This document shows positions 18,848 to 27,420 of a stretch of DNA of 44,769 nucleotides, one piece after another. Origin of the DNA: Bacillota bacterium (GTDB lineage Bacteria; Bacillota; Clostridia; Lachnospirales; Lachnospiraceae); contig JAEWPN010000147.1 of NCBI GenBank assembly GCA_023399455.1, positions 1-44,769 on the forward strand, given 5' to 3'. The notes under the pieces are model-generated. The model saw nothing but the letters and a program-made list of their open reading frames with translations. It ran no database searches and was not told the origin of the DNA. A program made the translations under genes and the position numbers. Numbering within the stretch: position 1 is the stretch's first letter; every line of letters starts with the position of its first letter.

Positions 18848-21004
18848 TTATGCCATGAATGATTCTCTGACTTTAATCATGTGCTCAACACTTGTTTCTG
18901 GATAGAAATATTCTAATATCCTACTTTGAGGGACTTTTGCAGCCATTGCCTTACGAGCTTCCTCTTTCTGCTCTTTGGTATAAGGCCAATGAATTATTCG
19001 ATTCATGATGGTATCTTCTTTCAAGTTTGGTCTATTTACTTGACGCATTTCATTTACTTTTTGATTCATTTCCTCTGCATATTCAAGCTCTGCTTCCAGT
19101 TCCTGATTCAATTTTTCCTTCTGTTCCTTCTCGTCAAGTTTCGTAAATCGTTTGCTCATCTCCACATCACCAAGAAGCATAAATTCATCGTAAGTCAACT
19201 TATCAATATATACGTTATCTCCATTCGCTTTTCGTTTTTCAAAATGCTCCAGTGCTTTCGCTGACAAGATTTCATAGGGTCTTCCAATTAATTCTCTCTT
19301 ACCTCTGACTTTATGAATATAAGCTTTCCCCTTTCCATCTGCCGTCTGCTGAAACATTGGATGACCAAATGGAATAAACTTACCATCCATAATCGGATCA
19401 AAACCACGAATAAATACGATGCACTTTTTGTTGTCTAATTTTCGTACTTCATCTGGTGTAAATAACTCTCTACCTAAGACATCATAATTTCTACTGCTAC
19501 TTCCCTGTCTTCCTCTAGTTTCTCCACTGGATTTTTTGTCAATCGTACCTTTTCCAAGTAGCTCTGAAACATACTTATGGGTACTTTGTTCGTTGCCACC
19601 TAAATAGATAAAGGTGTCACAATTGCCTGGGATTGTTTCCCAGGTATCCTTGAATAAAGCCTTCAGCTGTGCGAAGTTCTGGATGATAATAATGCTGCTG
19701 ATAGACCGAGATCTCATGGTACTAAGCAGGCTACAATAGTCATCCGGCAATGCAACATTGGCAAATTCATCCAACATAAAAGTTACATGAATTGGAAGTG
19801 CACCTCCGCAATTAAAATCCGCCTGATAATATAGTTCCTGAAATATCTGCGTATATAGAAGTCCTATGATAAAATTATAGGATTTATCAGAATCTGGTAT
19901 CACACAGAAAAGCGCTGTCTTTGTTTCACCATCTCCATTTACTCCAATTCCTATATCAGCCAGATTCAACTCGTCTTTCGATAATAATCGCAGCACTTGC
20001 TGATTCTCTAAGTATGCCAATCTTGAATTGGCACTGATTATAATAGAACGAACCGTGTCCCCTGCACCCCGCATACATTTGTTGTACTGCTTTACGGCTG
20101 GATGATTAGCTCCTAAAGGTGATAACTCCTCTAGTTTTTTCATACGCTTATCAAGCATGGACATCTTGCCCTGCTCTGCAACCTCTGCCTCCCCAATCAG
20201 TTTTAATACTGTCTCAAAATTTCTTCTTGAAGCTGGTTCTACCAGCCACACATAATAAAAGATAGACTGTAGAAATAATCCTTCTGCTTTCTCCCAAAAC
20301 GGATCTGATGGTGTTGACCCTTTTGGTGTCGTGTTGGAAATTAGATTTGTTATCAGTTTTACCACATCCGTTTCTTCTCTAATATAAGAAAATGGATTAT
20401 AACAATCTGACTTATCCATCTCCAGTAGATTAATCACCTTTACATTGTATCCGTTGTCCTTTAGCATCTGACCGCAGCTTCTTAAAATTTCTCCCTTTGG
20501 ATCGGTGCAAATAAAAGAACAATTATGTGGCATTTGCATAAGGTTCGGCTTTACTTCATAAAATGTCTTACCCGCACCAGAACCACCACAAATCAGAATA
20601 TTTCCATTCAATTTCAATCTGCGAAAATCTAAAGACATTTTTACATTTTGACTTAAGACTCGATTAAAGTTCTCATCCTTATCGGCTAATATCTTGTTTG
20701 CTCTTTGCGGATTTTCAAATCTTGCAGTACCAAATTCCTTCCCGGGCATTAGATTTCTCTGACTGGTGTAATACATTAAAATAGCCATTCCATAGATACC
20801 TATGGCAATGGCTACTGCTTTCACTGTATTCTCATTCATATAATTTGCTAAGGGAGCGGAACAAACTTCATTCAAACGATTGATAAAATCATTTAGTTCC
20901 ATTCCCTTTTCCCATGCCCCACCAATCAAATAACCAAAATAACCCGCAAGGATTGCACCAACAAGAATAAAAACAACCGATGGTTTTTTCTTACTTGTCT
21001 GCAT
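18848..21004 (-). CDS. virD4: VirD4/TraG-type coupling protein
   Basis: 718 aa. Two N-terminal membrane helices (about 9-30 and 63-80), then an ATPase domain with Walker A GGSGAGKTF (about 140-148), CTDPKGEILR, and Walker B LDEFANVALPDD (about 413) followed by TMRSRSISSIIIIQNF. This is the T4SS coupling ATPase that brings the relaxase-DNA complex to the channel. A Lys/Glu-rich C-terminal 140 residues may recognise substrates. PcfB, encoded 5 bp upstream, is a known partner of the coupling protein in pCF10-like systems. Start preceded by AGAGGT. Confidence 0.95.
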   Translation of the reverse strand: MQTSKKKPSVVFILVGAILAGYFGYLIGGAWEKGMELNDFINRLNEVCSAPLANYMNENTVKAVAIAIGIYGMAILMYYTSQRNLMPGKEFGTARFENPQRANKILADKDENFNRVLSQNVKMSLDFRRLKLNGNILICGGSGAGKTFYEVKPNLMQMPHNCSFICTDPKGEILRSCGQMLKDNGYNVKVINLLEMDKSDCYNPFSYIREETDVVKLITNLISNTTPKGSTPSDPFWEKAEGLFLQSIFYYVWLVEPASRRNFETVLKLIGEAEVAEQGKMSMLDKRMKKLEELSPLGANHPAVKQYNKCMRGAGDTVRSIIISANSRLAYLENQQVLRLLSKDELNLADIGIGVNGDGETKTALFCVIPDSDKSYNFIIGLLYTQIFQELYYQADFNCGGALPIHVTFMLDEFANVALPDDYCSLLSTMRSRSISSIIIIQNFAQLKALFKDTWETIPGNCDTFIYLGGNEQSTHKYVSELLGKGTIDKKSSGETRGRQGSSSRNYDVLGRELFTPDEVRKLDNKKCIVFIRGFDPIMDGKFIPFGHPMFQQTADGKGKAYIHKVRGKRELIGRPYEILSAKALEHFEKRKANGDNVYIDKLTYDEFMLLGDVEMSKRFTKLDEKEQKEKLNQELEAELEYAEEMNQKVNEMRQVNRPNLKEDTIMNRIIHWPYTKEQKEEARKAMAAKVPQSRILEYFYPETSVEHMIKVRESFMA

Positions 21005-21009
21005 GGTAT

Positions 21010-22158
21010 CTACCTCTTTCTCGTTCCGGTGGTCTTAGTTGTAGTCTGCGTTTTTGCAACTTCTTTGGTCTGATTTCTTTCATAATGTTCTCGAACAGCT
21101 GATTCCACCTTATCATAATGACCAGCGTATAATTCTTCGCCCTTCATGGTTGATACAATTCGATTCTCTTCATCATAAATCTTGTAATCCTTTTCCTTAT
21201 CAATAAAGGTAAGCATAGTCTTTCCTCCATGAATATCCATTGCATTCGATTTATCAAACCATACATACTTTGCATCCTTACCCCAGGTTCCTGGCACTCT
21301 CGTTTTCACTGCATGGTCGTTTTCTACTGTGATAAGAGTTTTACTAATTGTAACATCAGAAAGTTTTAGATTCTTAGATGCAGATACTGCCCTCATTCGT
21401 TCTGCCAAATCCTGATATCCCCTGACACGATTTAAGAATGCATCTTTGTCCATCATGACCTTATAATCTCCATTTGCGTCTCTTTTATCGAGTAATCCAA
21501 TGGTTTCAAGCTGCTTAATTACACTATTCGCCTGTTCATTTCCAATACTGAAATTTTCTTTCACCGCTTCCACACTGATACTTTGCTTTTCCATTGCAAA
21601 AAGACCTACTTTTTCAATCAATCCCTCTATAACAACACCTGCTCTTGCACCATCAGAAGACATACTCTTATCGGTTTCCTTCTTTTGGTGCTTGAGAAAG
21701 TCCAATAGCTTTCCTAATGATTTCTCATCTCCATTCTTTAGATAATCATCAAAGGACGCAATATTTCCAAACCCTAACTTCTGAATCATCATATTTGCTC
21801 TTGGTACAGCTTCTGTATGAAAGATAACCTCCGATAAACCATCTGCCTTTTTAACATCCGGAAGTACAGAATAGAGAATACCGTATTTCTTTGCCAGCTT
21901 CTCAACTTTCTTCATATCAGACGTTTTAAACTGCAAGACTTGTAAATCGCCACCTTTTATAAGCAGCTTTTTCATAGATGTTTTTCCAAGAGATTTTTCA
22001 TAATCAAGCATTCCCTTTAAAAAGTCTATGGCTTTTTGCATTGCTCCTAAGCCACCATTTCCAACCTTCATTGCTATTTCTATCCCATCATATGCGACGC
22101 GTATAATTTGGACTGCTTCTTGTATTTCTTCTGCCATATTCGTTACTGGAATTTTCAA
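21010..22158 (-). CDS. PcfB/DUF3801-like coupling adaptor
   Basis: 382 aa, probably from a TTG start with GGAG upstream. Residues 1-150 match the PcfB/DUF3801 pattern (LLIKGGDLQVLQF, KYGILYSVLPD, EVIFHTEAVPRANMMIQKLGFG). The middle part contains a winged-helix-like region (ENFSIGNEQANSVIKQLETIGLLDKR), and the C-terminal part a predicted beta-rich region. PcfB of pCF10 interacts with the coupling protein PcfC and helps recruit relaxase. The family is often about 150-200 aa, so this copy has an extra C-terminal half of unknown role. It is directly upstream of virD4. Confidence 0.78.
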   Translation of the reverse strand: MKIPVTNMAEEIQEAVQIIRVAYDGIEIAMKVGNGGLGAMQKAIDFLKGMLDYEKSLGKTSMKKLLIKGGDLQVLQFKTSDMKKVEKLAKKYGILYSVLPDVKKADGLSEVIFHTEAVPRANMMIQKLGFGNIASFDDYLKNGDEKSLGKLLDFLKHQKKETDKSMSSDGARAGVVIEGLIEKVGLFAMEKQSISVEAVKENFSIGNEQANSVIKQLETIGLLDKRDANGDYKVMMDKDAFLNRVRGYQDLAERMRAVSASKNLKLSDVTISKTLITVENDHAVKTRVPGTWGKDAKYVWFDKSNAMDIHGGKTMLTFIDKEKDYKIYDEENRIVSTMKGEELYAGHYDKVESAVREHYERNQTKEVAKTQTTTKTTGTRKR

Positions 22159-22182
22159 AACAACTCCAGCTTACCTCCTTCC

Positions 22183-22563
22183 TTATAAAATCTTCACTTT
22201 CTGTTTTATCTGCTCTGTATCCGACTTCCTGATTTCCTCTGCCGACACATGAATACCATATGCGCCTAATACATCAGCCAATCGATTCACTGCTTTTTCT
22301 TCTTCCAGACGATACATCTCTATTGCCACTAAGAGATTCTCAATTTGATCAACCCATTTTGGCTTTACATCCAAAGCAGCTTCATATTTCTGAATCAAGG
22401 CATTGCTGTCTTTCCCCTCTGCTGTAAATTCCTCAATCATCTTCGAAGTCAATTCAGCATCACCTGTCTTGAATGCAAACTGGACAATCAGTTGTATCTC
22501 CTCATCTGTCAACCCACCATGGCTGTTATGAATTGCTTTGATTGTTTCTTCTACTGTTATCAT
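22183..22563 (-). CDS. Hypothetical helical protein (126 aa)
   Basis: ATG with AAGGAG upstream. The sequence is helical throughout (HGGLTDEEIQLIVQFAFK, LTSKMIEEFTAEGKD, QIENLLVAIEMYRLEEEKA) with no membrane segment. It starts 6 bp after the stop of the coiled-coil protein gene and ends just before the PcfB gene, so it belongs to the mobilisation operon. Its helix pattern resembles parts of the upstream 397-aa protein, perhaps as a shortened relative. Function unknown. Confidence 0.6.
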   Translation of the reverse strand: MITVEETIKAIHNSHGGLTDEEIQLIVQFAFKTGDAELTSKMIEEFTAEGKDSNALIQKYEAALDVKPKWVDQIENLLVAIEMYRLEEEKAVNRLADVLGAYGIHVSAEEIRKSDTEQIKQKVKIL

Positions 22564-22568
22564 GCTTC

Positions 22569-23762
22569 CTACTCCTTCTCATACAATGCATTTTCAAGAA
22601 CTGCAATCTCAATAATTTCTTTCATCTTCTCTGCTGAGACATTGTTATTGATCAGTTCCACCAGCTGACTCTCTGTTAACCCACGCTCAATTGCACTCTT
22701 TAATTGCACAAGCTGATCAGGTACCAAGTCACCACTTGCCACTAACTTTACAATATCCTGTCTGGATTTTTTCTTTATTCCCAATTTTGAAAATAAATTT
22801 GTTATACCACTAGTCTTTTTCTCCGTTCGTTCAATTGGAAGTGTCTGAACCACTCTTCCATAGGAATCCACCATCGGTACCGTGTAGTAAATCGGAACTC
22901 CATATCCAGAAATGTTTTGCGGAATGATTGTTGACTGTTTCTTCTCTATGCTAGGCTCTGGCACCAGAACCATTTCTGGCTGTACTGTACTTGCCGTTGT
23001 TGATTCCGTCTTACTATCAGAATATCTTTGATCCCTGTTTCGGATCTGCTCTTCTAATGCCTCTATCCTATCCTGCATCTTTTTCATCTCCTTTTCTTTT
23101 TGCTCAAGTTCAGTGCGATATCTTGCAATAGCAGAATTTGCCTGCATAATCTGATTCTGCTGTTCATTCATTACCGTTGCTTGATGAGCATTCTGTTTTA
23201 CCAGATCATCTCTGACATCTTCATCTTTTTTTGTTGATTCAAAAATCTTAAGATGTTCTGCCAATGCATCATATCTTTTCTCCTGAAATTCAATATGAGT
23301 AATCATCGCTGATATTTGGTCAACTAGTTTCTTTACATAATCAGGTGCATCCTCTACCACCATCCTTGTTTCTTTCATTTGCTCAAGTACCATTTCATAT
23401 GCTTTCTTCATTGCAGCTGGAAACTCATTTTGTCCAACTACTGCTTCGATACTATCGAGTGGGACACCTTTCTCATAAAATTCCAAGGCAATGCTCATCT
23501 GATTTCTTGATAAATGATCTGAAGTAATGACCTTAATTACTTCCTCGGAATAACCATTACGGAGACACTTAGAATAGATTTTCATCTGTCCAATACTCCA
23601 TTTTTTCTTATAGTACTGTTTTACCTGTTCTTCACTTAATCCATATTCCAAATCTTCCTGCACCAGTGCTAATACTTCATCAGGATAGCGCTCAAGGCTT
23701 TTCAGCCCCTGTATAAACTCGGTAATATGAATATTTATTGCTGTCTTTTCTGACTGTTCCAT
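22569..23762 (-). CDS. Helical-repeat, coiled-coil mobilisation-region protein (397 aa)
   Basis: The N-terminal 120 residues are short helical repeats with a recurring pattern (GLSEEQVKQYY, WSIGQMKIYSKCLRNGYSEEVI, LSRNQMSIALEFYEKGVPLDSI). A coiled coil follows (about 185-245, NEQQNQIMQANSAIARYRTE and KEMKKMQDRIEALEEQI), then a Pro-rich linker and a C-terminal pair of similar repeats (LVPDQLVQLKSAIERGLTESQ, NNVSAEKMKEIIEIA). The QM-x-GL repeat style is common in proteins next to relaxase genes on clostridial elements. It is probably a scaffold or DNA-relaxosome partner; this is inference. Confidence 0.6.
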   Translation of the reverse strand: MEQSEKTAINIHITEFIQGLKSLERYPDEVLALVQEDLEYGLSEEQVKQYYKKKWSIGQMKIYSKCLRNGYSEEVIKVITSDHLSRNQMSIALEFYEKGVPLDSIEAVVGQNEFPAAMKKAYEMVLEQMKETRMVVEDAPDYVKKLVDQISAMITHIEFQEKRYDALAEHLKIFESTKKDEDVRDDLVKQNAHQATVMNEQQNQIMQANSAIARYRTELEQKEKEMKKMQDRIEALEEQIRNRDQRYSDSKTESTTASTVQPEMVLVPEPSIEKKQSTIIPQNISGYGVPIYYTVPMVDSYGRVVQTLPIERTEKKTSGITNLFSKLGIKKKSRQDIVKLVASGDLVPDQLVQLKSAIERGLTESQLVELINNNVSAEKMKEIIEIAVLENALYEKE

Positions 23763-23783
23763 ACGTTCCTCCTACTTCTTTCC

Positions 23784-23814
23784 AAAAAAATAACAGCCTA
23801 ACGGACTGGCTGTT
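23784..23814 (-). terminator. Terminator overlapping the end of the relaxase gene
   Basis: AACAGCC and GGCTGTT form a 7-bp stem with a 9-nt loop, followed on the minus strand by ATTTTTTT. The 5' arm lies inside the last codons of the relaxase gene and its stop codon is in the loop, so translation to the end could hinder folding and modulate read-through. Confidence 0.75.
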
Positions 23815-25246
23815 TCACTGTTTCTTTTATTTTTTCTTTTTCGATAATATCCTCTAATACCTTATTATCCTCATCCTTTACTGTATCCTTCCAAATTGAC
23901 TTTCCAATATTCAGTTCCTTAACAACAGCCTTTTCTTTCTGACTTATTTCCGAACATAACTTTCTATAATAATTCTTCAATTCCACTGTTTCCTCATAAG
24001 TATATCCCAGACTTTTAAGTTGTTGTTCTAGACCTATCCACTGTTTATGCTCCTCTTCAAAGAAGTTATCCCCATTCTGGTATGTGTTTTCACACTCCTT
24101 TAAAGCTGTCATATCCTCGGTAATTTGAAACAACTTTTCAAACTTTTTCTGAGTACGATAAATCTTGCTTTTTTCACTAGAAACTTCTATTCTTTTATCC
24201 GTCAGATTCATAATAGTTGCTGCAAGTTCTACACTTGATTTCACATCATGCCTTGCCAAAAACAAGTATTGTTGTTGTAATTTGTGCATTTTACGAATAT
24301 CATCTTTGTATTGATACACCTGACTATATGGTTTCTTCTTGAGCATACCAATCCGATACAACTTAGCATAATATCTTTTCTGCATTCCTGACATCTTCGC
24401 TCTTCGGTATCGCTTCACACGGCATCTTACAATCTGCGGTTTCACTTCTATCTGCTGCTTCTTTAAATAAGATGACATATCTTCTTCCAAAATTCTTTGT
24501 CTAATACGTTCTTCTGAATATTCATCACCTATCGACTTACACCTTTTAAATCGACTCATTCCAGGTGGACGAACCGCAAGATATTTTCCCTGTTTTAACT
24601 CATACCCTTTATCTTTAAGCATAACCAAGAAATCATCAAACGTGTTATTCTGCAAAATACAGGCATCTAAATCACGTTTTATCATATCTGACCATACAAA
24701 TGGTCCGTCACGATTGACGCTCCAATTCTGATAGCCACGATCTGGATCACTTTTTTCATCACCTATCTCAAGAATAGATAGTCCATACTCTTCACATAGC
24801 CTATTGGTTATCGGCTGTATTTCTTTTTCCCAATCTCCTTTTTTATAGTGATACTTCCTACTGTCAATGCAACTTACGCTGTTAAATACAATGTGCGAAT
24901 GAATATGATCCGTATTATCATGAACAGAAAATACAACCTCATACTGATTTCTAAGGTACTGTTCTATGAATTTTTCTGTAATCTCATAAGCTGTATCTGG
25001 GGTGATTTCTCCTTCCTTAAATGAAAGTACGATATGATAGCCCTGTCTTTGATCTATCTTTCCAAATTTACGTTTGGTTTCTTTCATCTGTTCAAATGCC
25101 ATATCTGGCTGACAGTTAACTCCACCAATCAATCTACCATCCTGTGTTTTATCAGGATTCAAAATATAATTGATACTTCGTCTTAAATGCCTTCCATGAA
25201 ATCCACTACCAGAATCCTTCATATGCATTACTTTACTGATTGCCAA
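23798..25246 (-). CDS. mobA: MOBP-type relaxase (MobA/VirD2 family)
   Basis: 482 aa. Probable nucleophile Tyr27 in RSINYILNPDKT; motif II His71 in GYHIVLSF; motif III HDNTDHIHSHIVFN, with the metal-binding histidines at 114, 116 and 118 and His109 before them. This is the Relaxase/MobA-VirD2 signature. The enzyme nicks one strand at oriT, stays bound to the 5' end and is carried into the recipient. The C-terminal 250 residues are Lys/Tyr-rich helices, probably the secretion signal and coupling region. Starts at a TTG overlapping the mobC stop, implying translational coupling. oriT is expected upstream, see 26146-26245. Confidence 0.93.
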   Translation of the reverse strand: MAISKVMHMKDSGSGFHGRHLRRSINYILNPDKTQDGRLIGGVNCQPDMAFEQMKETKRKFGKIDQRQGYHIVLSFKEGEITPDTAYEITEKFIEQYLRNQYEVVFSVHDNTDHIHSHIVFNSVSCIDSRKYHYKKGDWEKEIQPITNRLCEEYGLSILEIGDEKSDPDRGYQNWSVNRDGPFVWSDMIKRDLDACILQNNTFDDFLVMLKDKGYELKQGKYLAVRPPGMSRFKRCKSIGDEYSEERIRQRILEEDMSSYLKKQQIEVKPQIVRCRVKRYRRAKMSGMQKRYYAKLYRIGMLKKKPYSQVYQYKDDIRKMHKLQQQYLFLARHDVKSSVELAATIMNLTDKRIEVSSEKSKIYRTQKKFEKLFQITEDMTALKECENTYQNGDNFFEEEHKQWIGLEQQLKSLGYTYEETVELKNYYRKLCSEISQKEKAVVKELNIGKSIWKDTVKDEDNKVLEDIIEKEKIKETVKQPVR

Positions 25247-25574
25247 TCATAATCACCGCCTCATTTACTGCCACATTCAATTTTTTCATATATGCTATTA
25301 GGCGTTCTTTATCTGCTTTCGTATACAATGCTGAATTATTGTTACGAACAATCTGGTTGATATTGTTTCCAATGTGATTGACCTCATTGATTAAATCTTT
25401 CAGCAATCTTCTGATTTCAGGATAATCATTTGGCTTCTGGCTGATAAGTAATCTCAGATACTCAGCTTCCTTCATATTTGCTGCGCATGCTTTATTGGAA
25501 AGCAACTCTGCTTCCACCGGCATCAATCGCAGCGTTTTTCTTACACAATGAATACGATCTGCCAAACCTGTCAC
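25233..25574 (-). CDS. mobC: MobC-like relaxosome accessory protein
   Basis: 113 aa, GTG start overlapping the preceding stop by 4 nt (GTGA). It has the MobC pattern: an N-terminal strand and helices (RLMPVEAELLSNKACAANMK, EAEYLRLLI) resembling a ribbon-helix-helix, then LLKDLINEVNHIGNNINQIVR, the conserved helix of bacterial mobilisation proteins. MobC binds oriT and helps the relaxase melt and nick DNA. It is coupled to the relaxase gene by overlap. Confidence 0.85.
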   Translation of the reverse strand: MTGLADRIHCVRKTLRLMPVEAELLSNKACAANMKEAEYLRLLISQKPNDYPEIRRLLKDLINEVNHIGNNINQIVRNNNSALYTKADKERLIAYMKKLNVAVNEAVIMIGNQ

Positions 25575-26092
25575 CTTCCTCTTTTATCCGTACTGTAACG
25601 ATGGACTTCCTCAGATACTGCTGCAACACTTTTCTCCATATCCTTGCTGTTGTTCAGATTACTTATAAATTCATTCGCTAATTTTGCTGCCAGCGTTTCA
25701 ATCTCCTTAGCATAGATTGTTCTATCAAACATACGATCAAGGCGAATTTCATCTCTTTTTAAGGATTCATAACGGTTCTGTTCGTTGGCAAAATCAATAA
25801 AATCTTTTGGATTATGTCTTTTTTCATCTGCATCACGAATCAATTCGTAATTCCATTCACATACTGTATCAATCACCTCATCAATTGTGTACTCCACTAC
25901 TTCTCCATCCTCTTCTGATAGGTCTTTTCGTATCATATGGTCTTCCCGAATTCCAATTGCATAATCATGACCTTCCATATAATTAAGAAGTATCTGTCCA
26001 TCTTCCTTTGAAAGATTCATCAAGATGTCGTTATCTGCTAACCAACTCAATAATTCATCTGGTTCTGTAAAAAGTTTCACTTCTTTTCCCAT
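25571..26092 (-). CDS. Hypothetical acidic protein (173 aa) first in the mob operon
   Basis: The first gene after the candidate oriT, with AGGAGG upstream and a 4-nt overlap into mobC. The protein is acidic and helical (EPDELLSWLADNDILMNLSKED, VVEYTIDEVIDTVCEWNYELI) with a basic C-terminus. No membrane segment. Its position suggests a relaxosome or regulatory role, possibly binding the nearby palindromes, but no DNA-binding motif is obvious. Confidence 0.6.
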   Translation of the reverse strand: MGKEVKLFTEPDELLSWLADNDILMNLSKEDGQILLNYMEGHDYAIGIREDHMIRKDLSEEDGEVVEYTIDEVIDTVCEWNYELIRDADEKRHNPKDFIDFANEQNRYESLKRDEIRLDRMFDRTIYAKEIETLAAKLANEFISNLNNSKDMEKSVAAVSEEVHRYSTDKRGR

Positions 26093-26145
26093 TGCTTTTG
26101 GTGCACCTCCTTATCTGTGTTTTGTACATTTTCACCCTGGCTCAC

Positions 26146-26245
26146 GTGCCCGGATACAGACCCGAGCACGGCAAGTTACGCAATAGCGACGTCGCCGTCC
26201 TATCGCAACTTGTCAGGGGTAAAATCCCCTGAAACCCCTTATATA
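26146..26245. other. oriT: Candidate origin of transfer (oriT)
   Basis: Three nested or adjacent inverted repeats lie directly upstream of the mob genes: GTGCcCGG/CCGaGCAC (26146-26169); CAAGTT/AACTTG (26172-26212) enclosing the palindrome GCGACGTCGC (26186-26195); and CAGGGG-TAAAAT-CCCCTG (26214-26231), followed by AAACCCC. The region is clearly more GC-rich than its surroundings and contains no gene. MOBP oriTs are usually found just upstream of mobC-mobA and consist of an inverted repeat beside the nick site. The nick position cannot be fixed from sequence alone. Confidence 0.65.
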
Positions 26246-26252
26246 TTTCATA

Positions 26253-26465
26253 TGGCTACACTTTTTGTAGCCAATATTGCTTGTTGGCTGTACTTTCTGT
26301 AGCCAACTTGATAAAATGGCTATACTTTCTGTAGCCATACTTTATCGTAACAACACTTTATCCTGCTATTCCCTTCTATGTGGCTACACTTTTTGTAGCC
26401 AATTTTCGTTTCTGGCTGTACTTTTTGTAGCCATCATTTGATTTTGGCTATACTTTTTGTAGCCA
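26253..26465. repeat. Array of six 21-bp palindromic repeats on a 32-bp period
   Basis: Six copies of an 8-5-8 palindrome with arms TGGCTACA and TGTAGCCA start at 26253, 26285, 26317, 26381, 26413 and 26445. Intervals are 32, 32, 64, 32 and 32 bp. At the gap a decayed copy with about 13 of 21 matches lies near 26348. The left arm reads ACA, GTA, ATA, then ACA, GTA, ATA again, so the array looks like a duplicated block. A 32-bp step is about three helical turns, placing all sites on one face. Likely a multi-site binding region for a relaxosome, replication or regulatory protein. The last copy lies inside the end of the primase gene. Confidence 0.9.
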
Positions 26466-27420
26466 CCCCCAAATTTGGAAGTCTTGTCGCTATCAACCAC
26501 TCATTAAAGTCCTTAACCCCTGCTGGCGGAGGAAAGTTTTCCACTTCAAAGCCTAATTCATAATACTTTTCCAACAATTCCTCTGTTGCTTTTTTTCCTG
26601 GCTCATCATTATCTAGACAAAATCGAATCGTCGTAATCTGCGGATGTTCTTCTAAAAAAGTTGCCAGTGGAGCATCTGCCAACATACCAAGTGCAATCAG
26701 ATTACTTTCATAATCTTTCATAATATCCACATAGCTCATTAAATCAATTGCTGCTTCAAATACAACTATCTTTTCACTATTTTCGTGACTAAGATTAAAT
26801 CCAAATCGCTTATCATTACCCACAACATCGCACTTGAACGGTTTTCCTTCTTTGTCAAAAACTCCCCTCATACTTGCAAATCTTGTATTTCCTTCCTTGT
26901 CATTTCCCAGAAAAACAATATTATGATAGTGTCTGCTTTCGTAAATAAGTTTTTGACTTATAAAATAATCAATCACTTCTTTACTAATTCCCCTCTCTTT
27001 ACCCAGATAGGAATACAGGTAAGAATTATCAAGTGAAGCCACTGGTAATTGAAAGTTTTTTCTTTCCGGTTCTTTTTCTTTCACTTGATACTTCAATACG
27101 GGTTCAGATTTAGCAGTTAAAATTCGCTGATAACCTGAAAACTCCAACAGCCAAAATACTGCCGTCTTTACATCCATTCCTGCAAATACTCGTAGAAAGT
27201 CAAGCTGAGAGCCACCGTTCTCGCCTTTATCAAATTGTCTACTCCAACGAAACCAATGAGTTCTATCATAAATACGGATGGAATCCATCTCTTTTAACGT
27301 GTAGTACTTTCCTATTCTTTTCGGTGTATATCCCAGACTTTGTGCTACTGATACAAGATCCACACCTTTTGCTATGGCAAGCTCTTCTTCAGTAAAATGA
27401 TTCTGCTCCACTCCTCTCAC
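26434..27420 (-). CDS. Toprim-domain primase-like protein (DUF3991/Toprim)
   Basis: 328 aa from a GTG overlapping the radC-like stop (GTGA). The N-terminal part (about 15-105, DLVSVAQSLGYTPKRIGKYY, GSQLDFLRVFAGMDVKTAVFWLLEF) matches DUF3991, a CHC2-like zinc-less primase module. The C-terminal part (about 205-310) has Toprim features: VVFEAAIDLMSYVDI for the catalytic Glu and FCLDNDEPGKKA for the Asp pair. Such proteins prime the complementary strand in recipients. Its last residues (VATKSIAKIK) are encoded by copy 6 of the palindrome array, so the gene end has been reshaped by that array. Confidence 0.85.
   Translation of the reverse strand: MRGVEQNHFTEEELAIAKGVDLVSVAQSLGYTPKRIGKYYTLKEMDSIRIYDRTHWFRWSRQFDKGENGGSQLDFLRVFAGMDVKTAVFWLLEFSGYQRILTAKSEPVLKYQVKEKEPERKNFQLPVASLDNSYLYSYLGKERGISKEVIDYFISQKLIYESRHYHNIVFLGNDKEGNTRFASMRGVFDKEGKPFKCDVVGNDKRFGFNLSHENSEKIVVFEAAIDLMSYVDIMKDYESNLIALGMLADAPLATFLEEHPQITTIRFCLDNDEPGKKATEELLEKYYELGFEVENFPPPAGVKDFNEWLIATRLPNLGVATKSIAKIK

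Noticed and set aside
26253..26465. CRISPR array
   Set aside because: Repeats are 21 bp but the gaps are only 11 bp and there are no cas genes; a binding-site array fits better.
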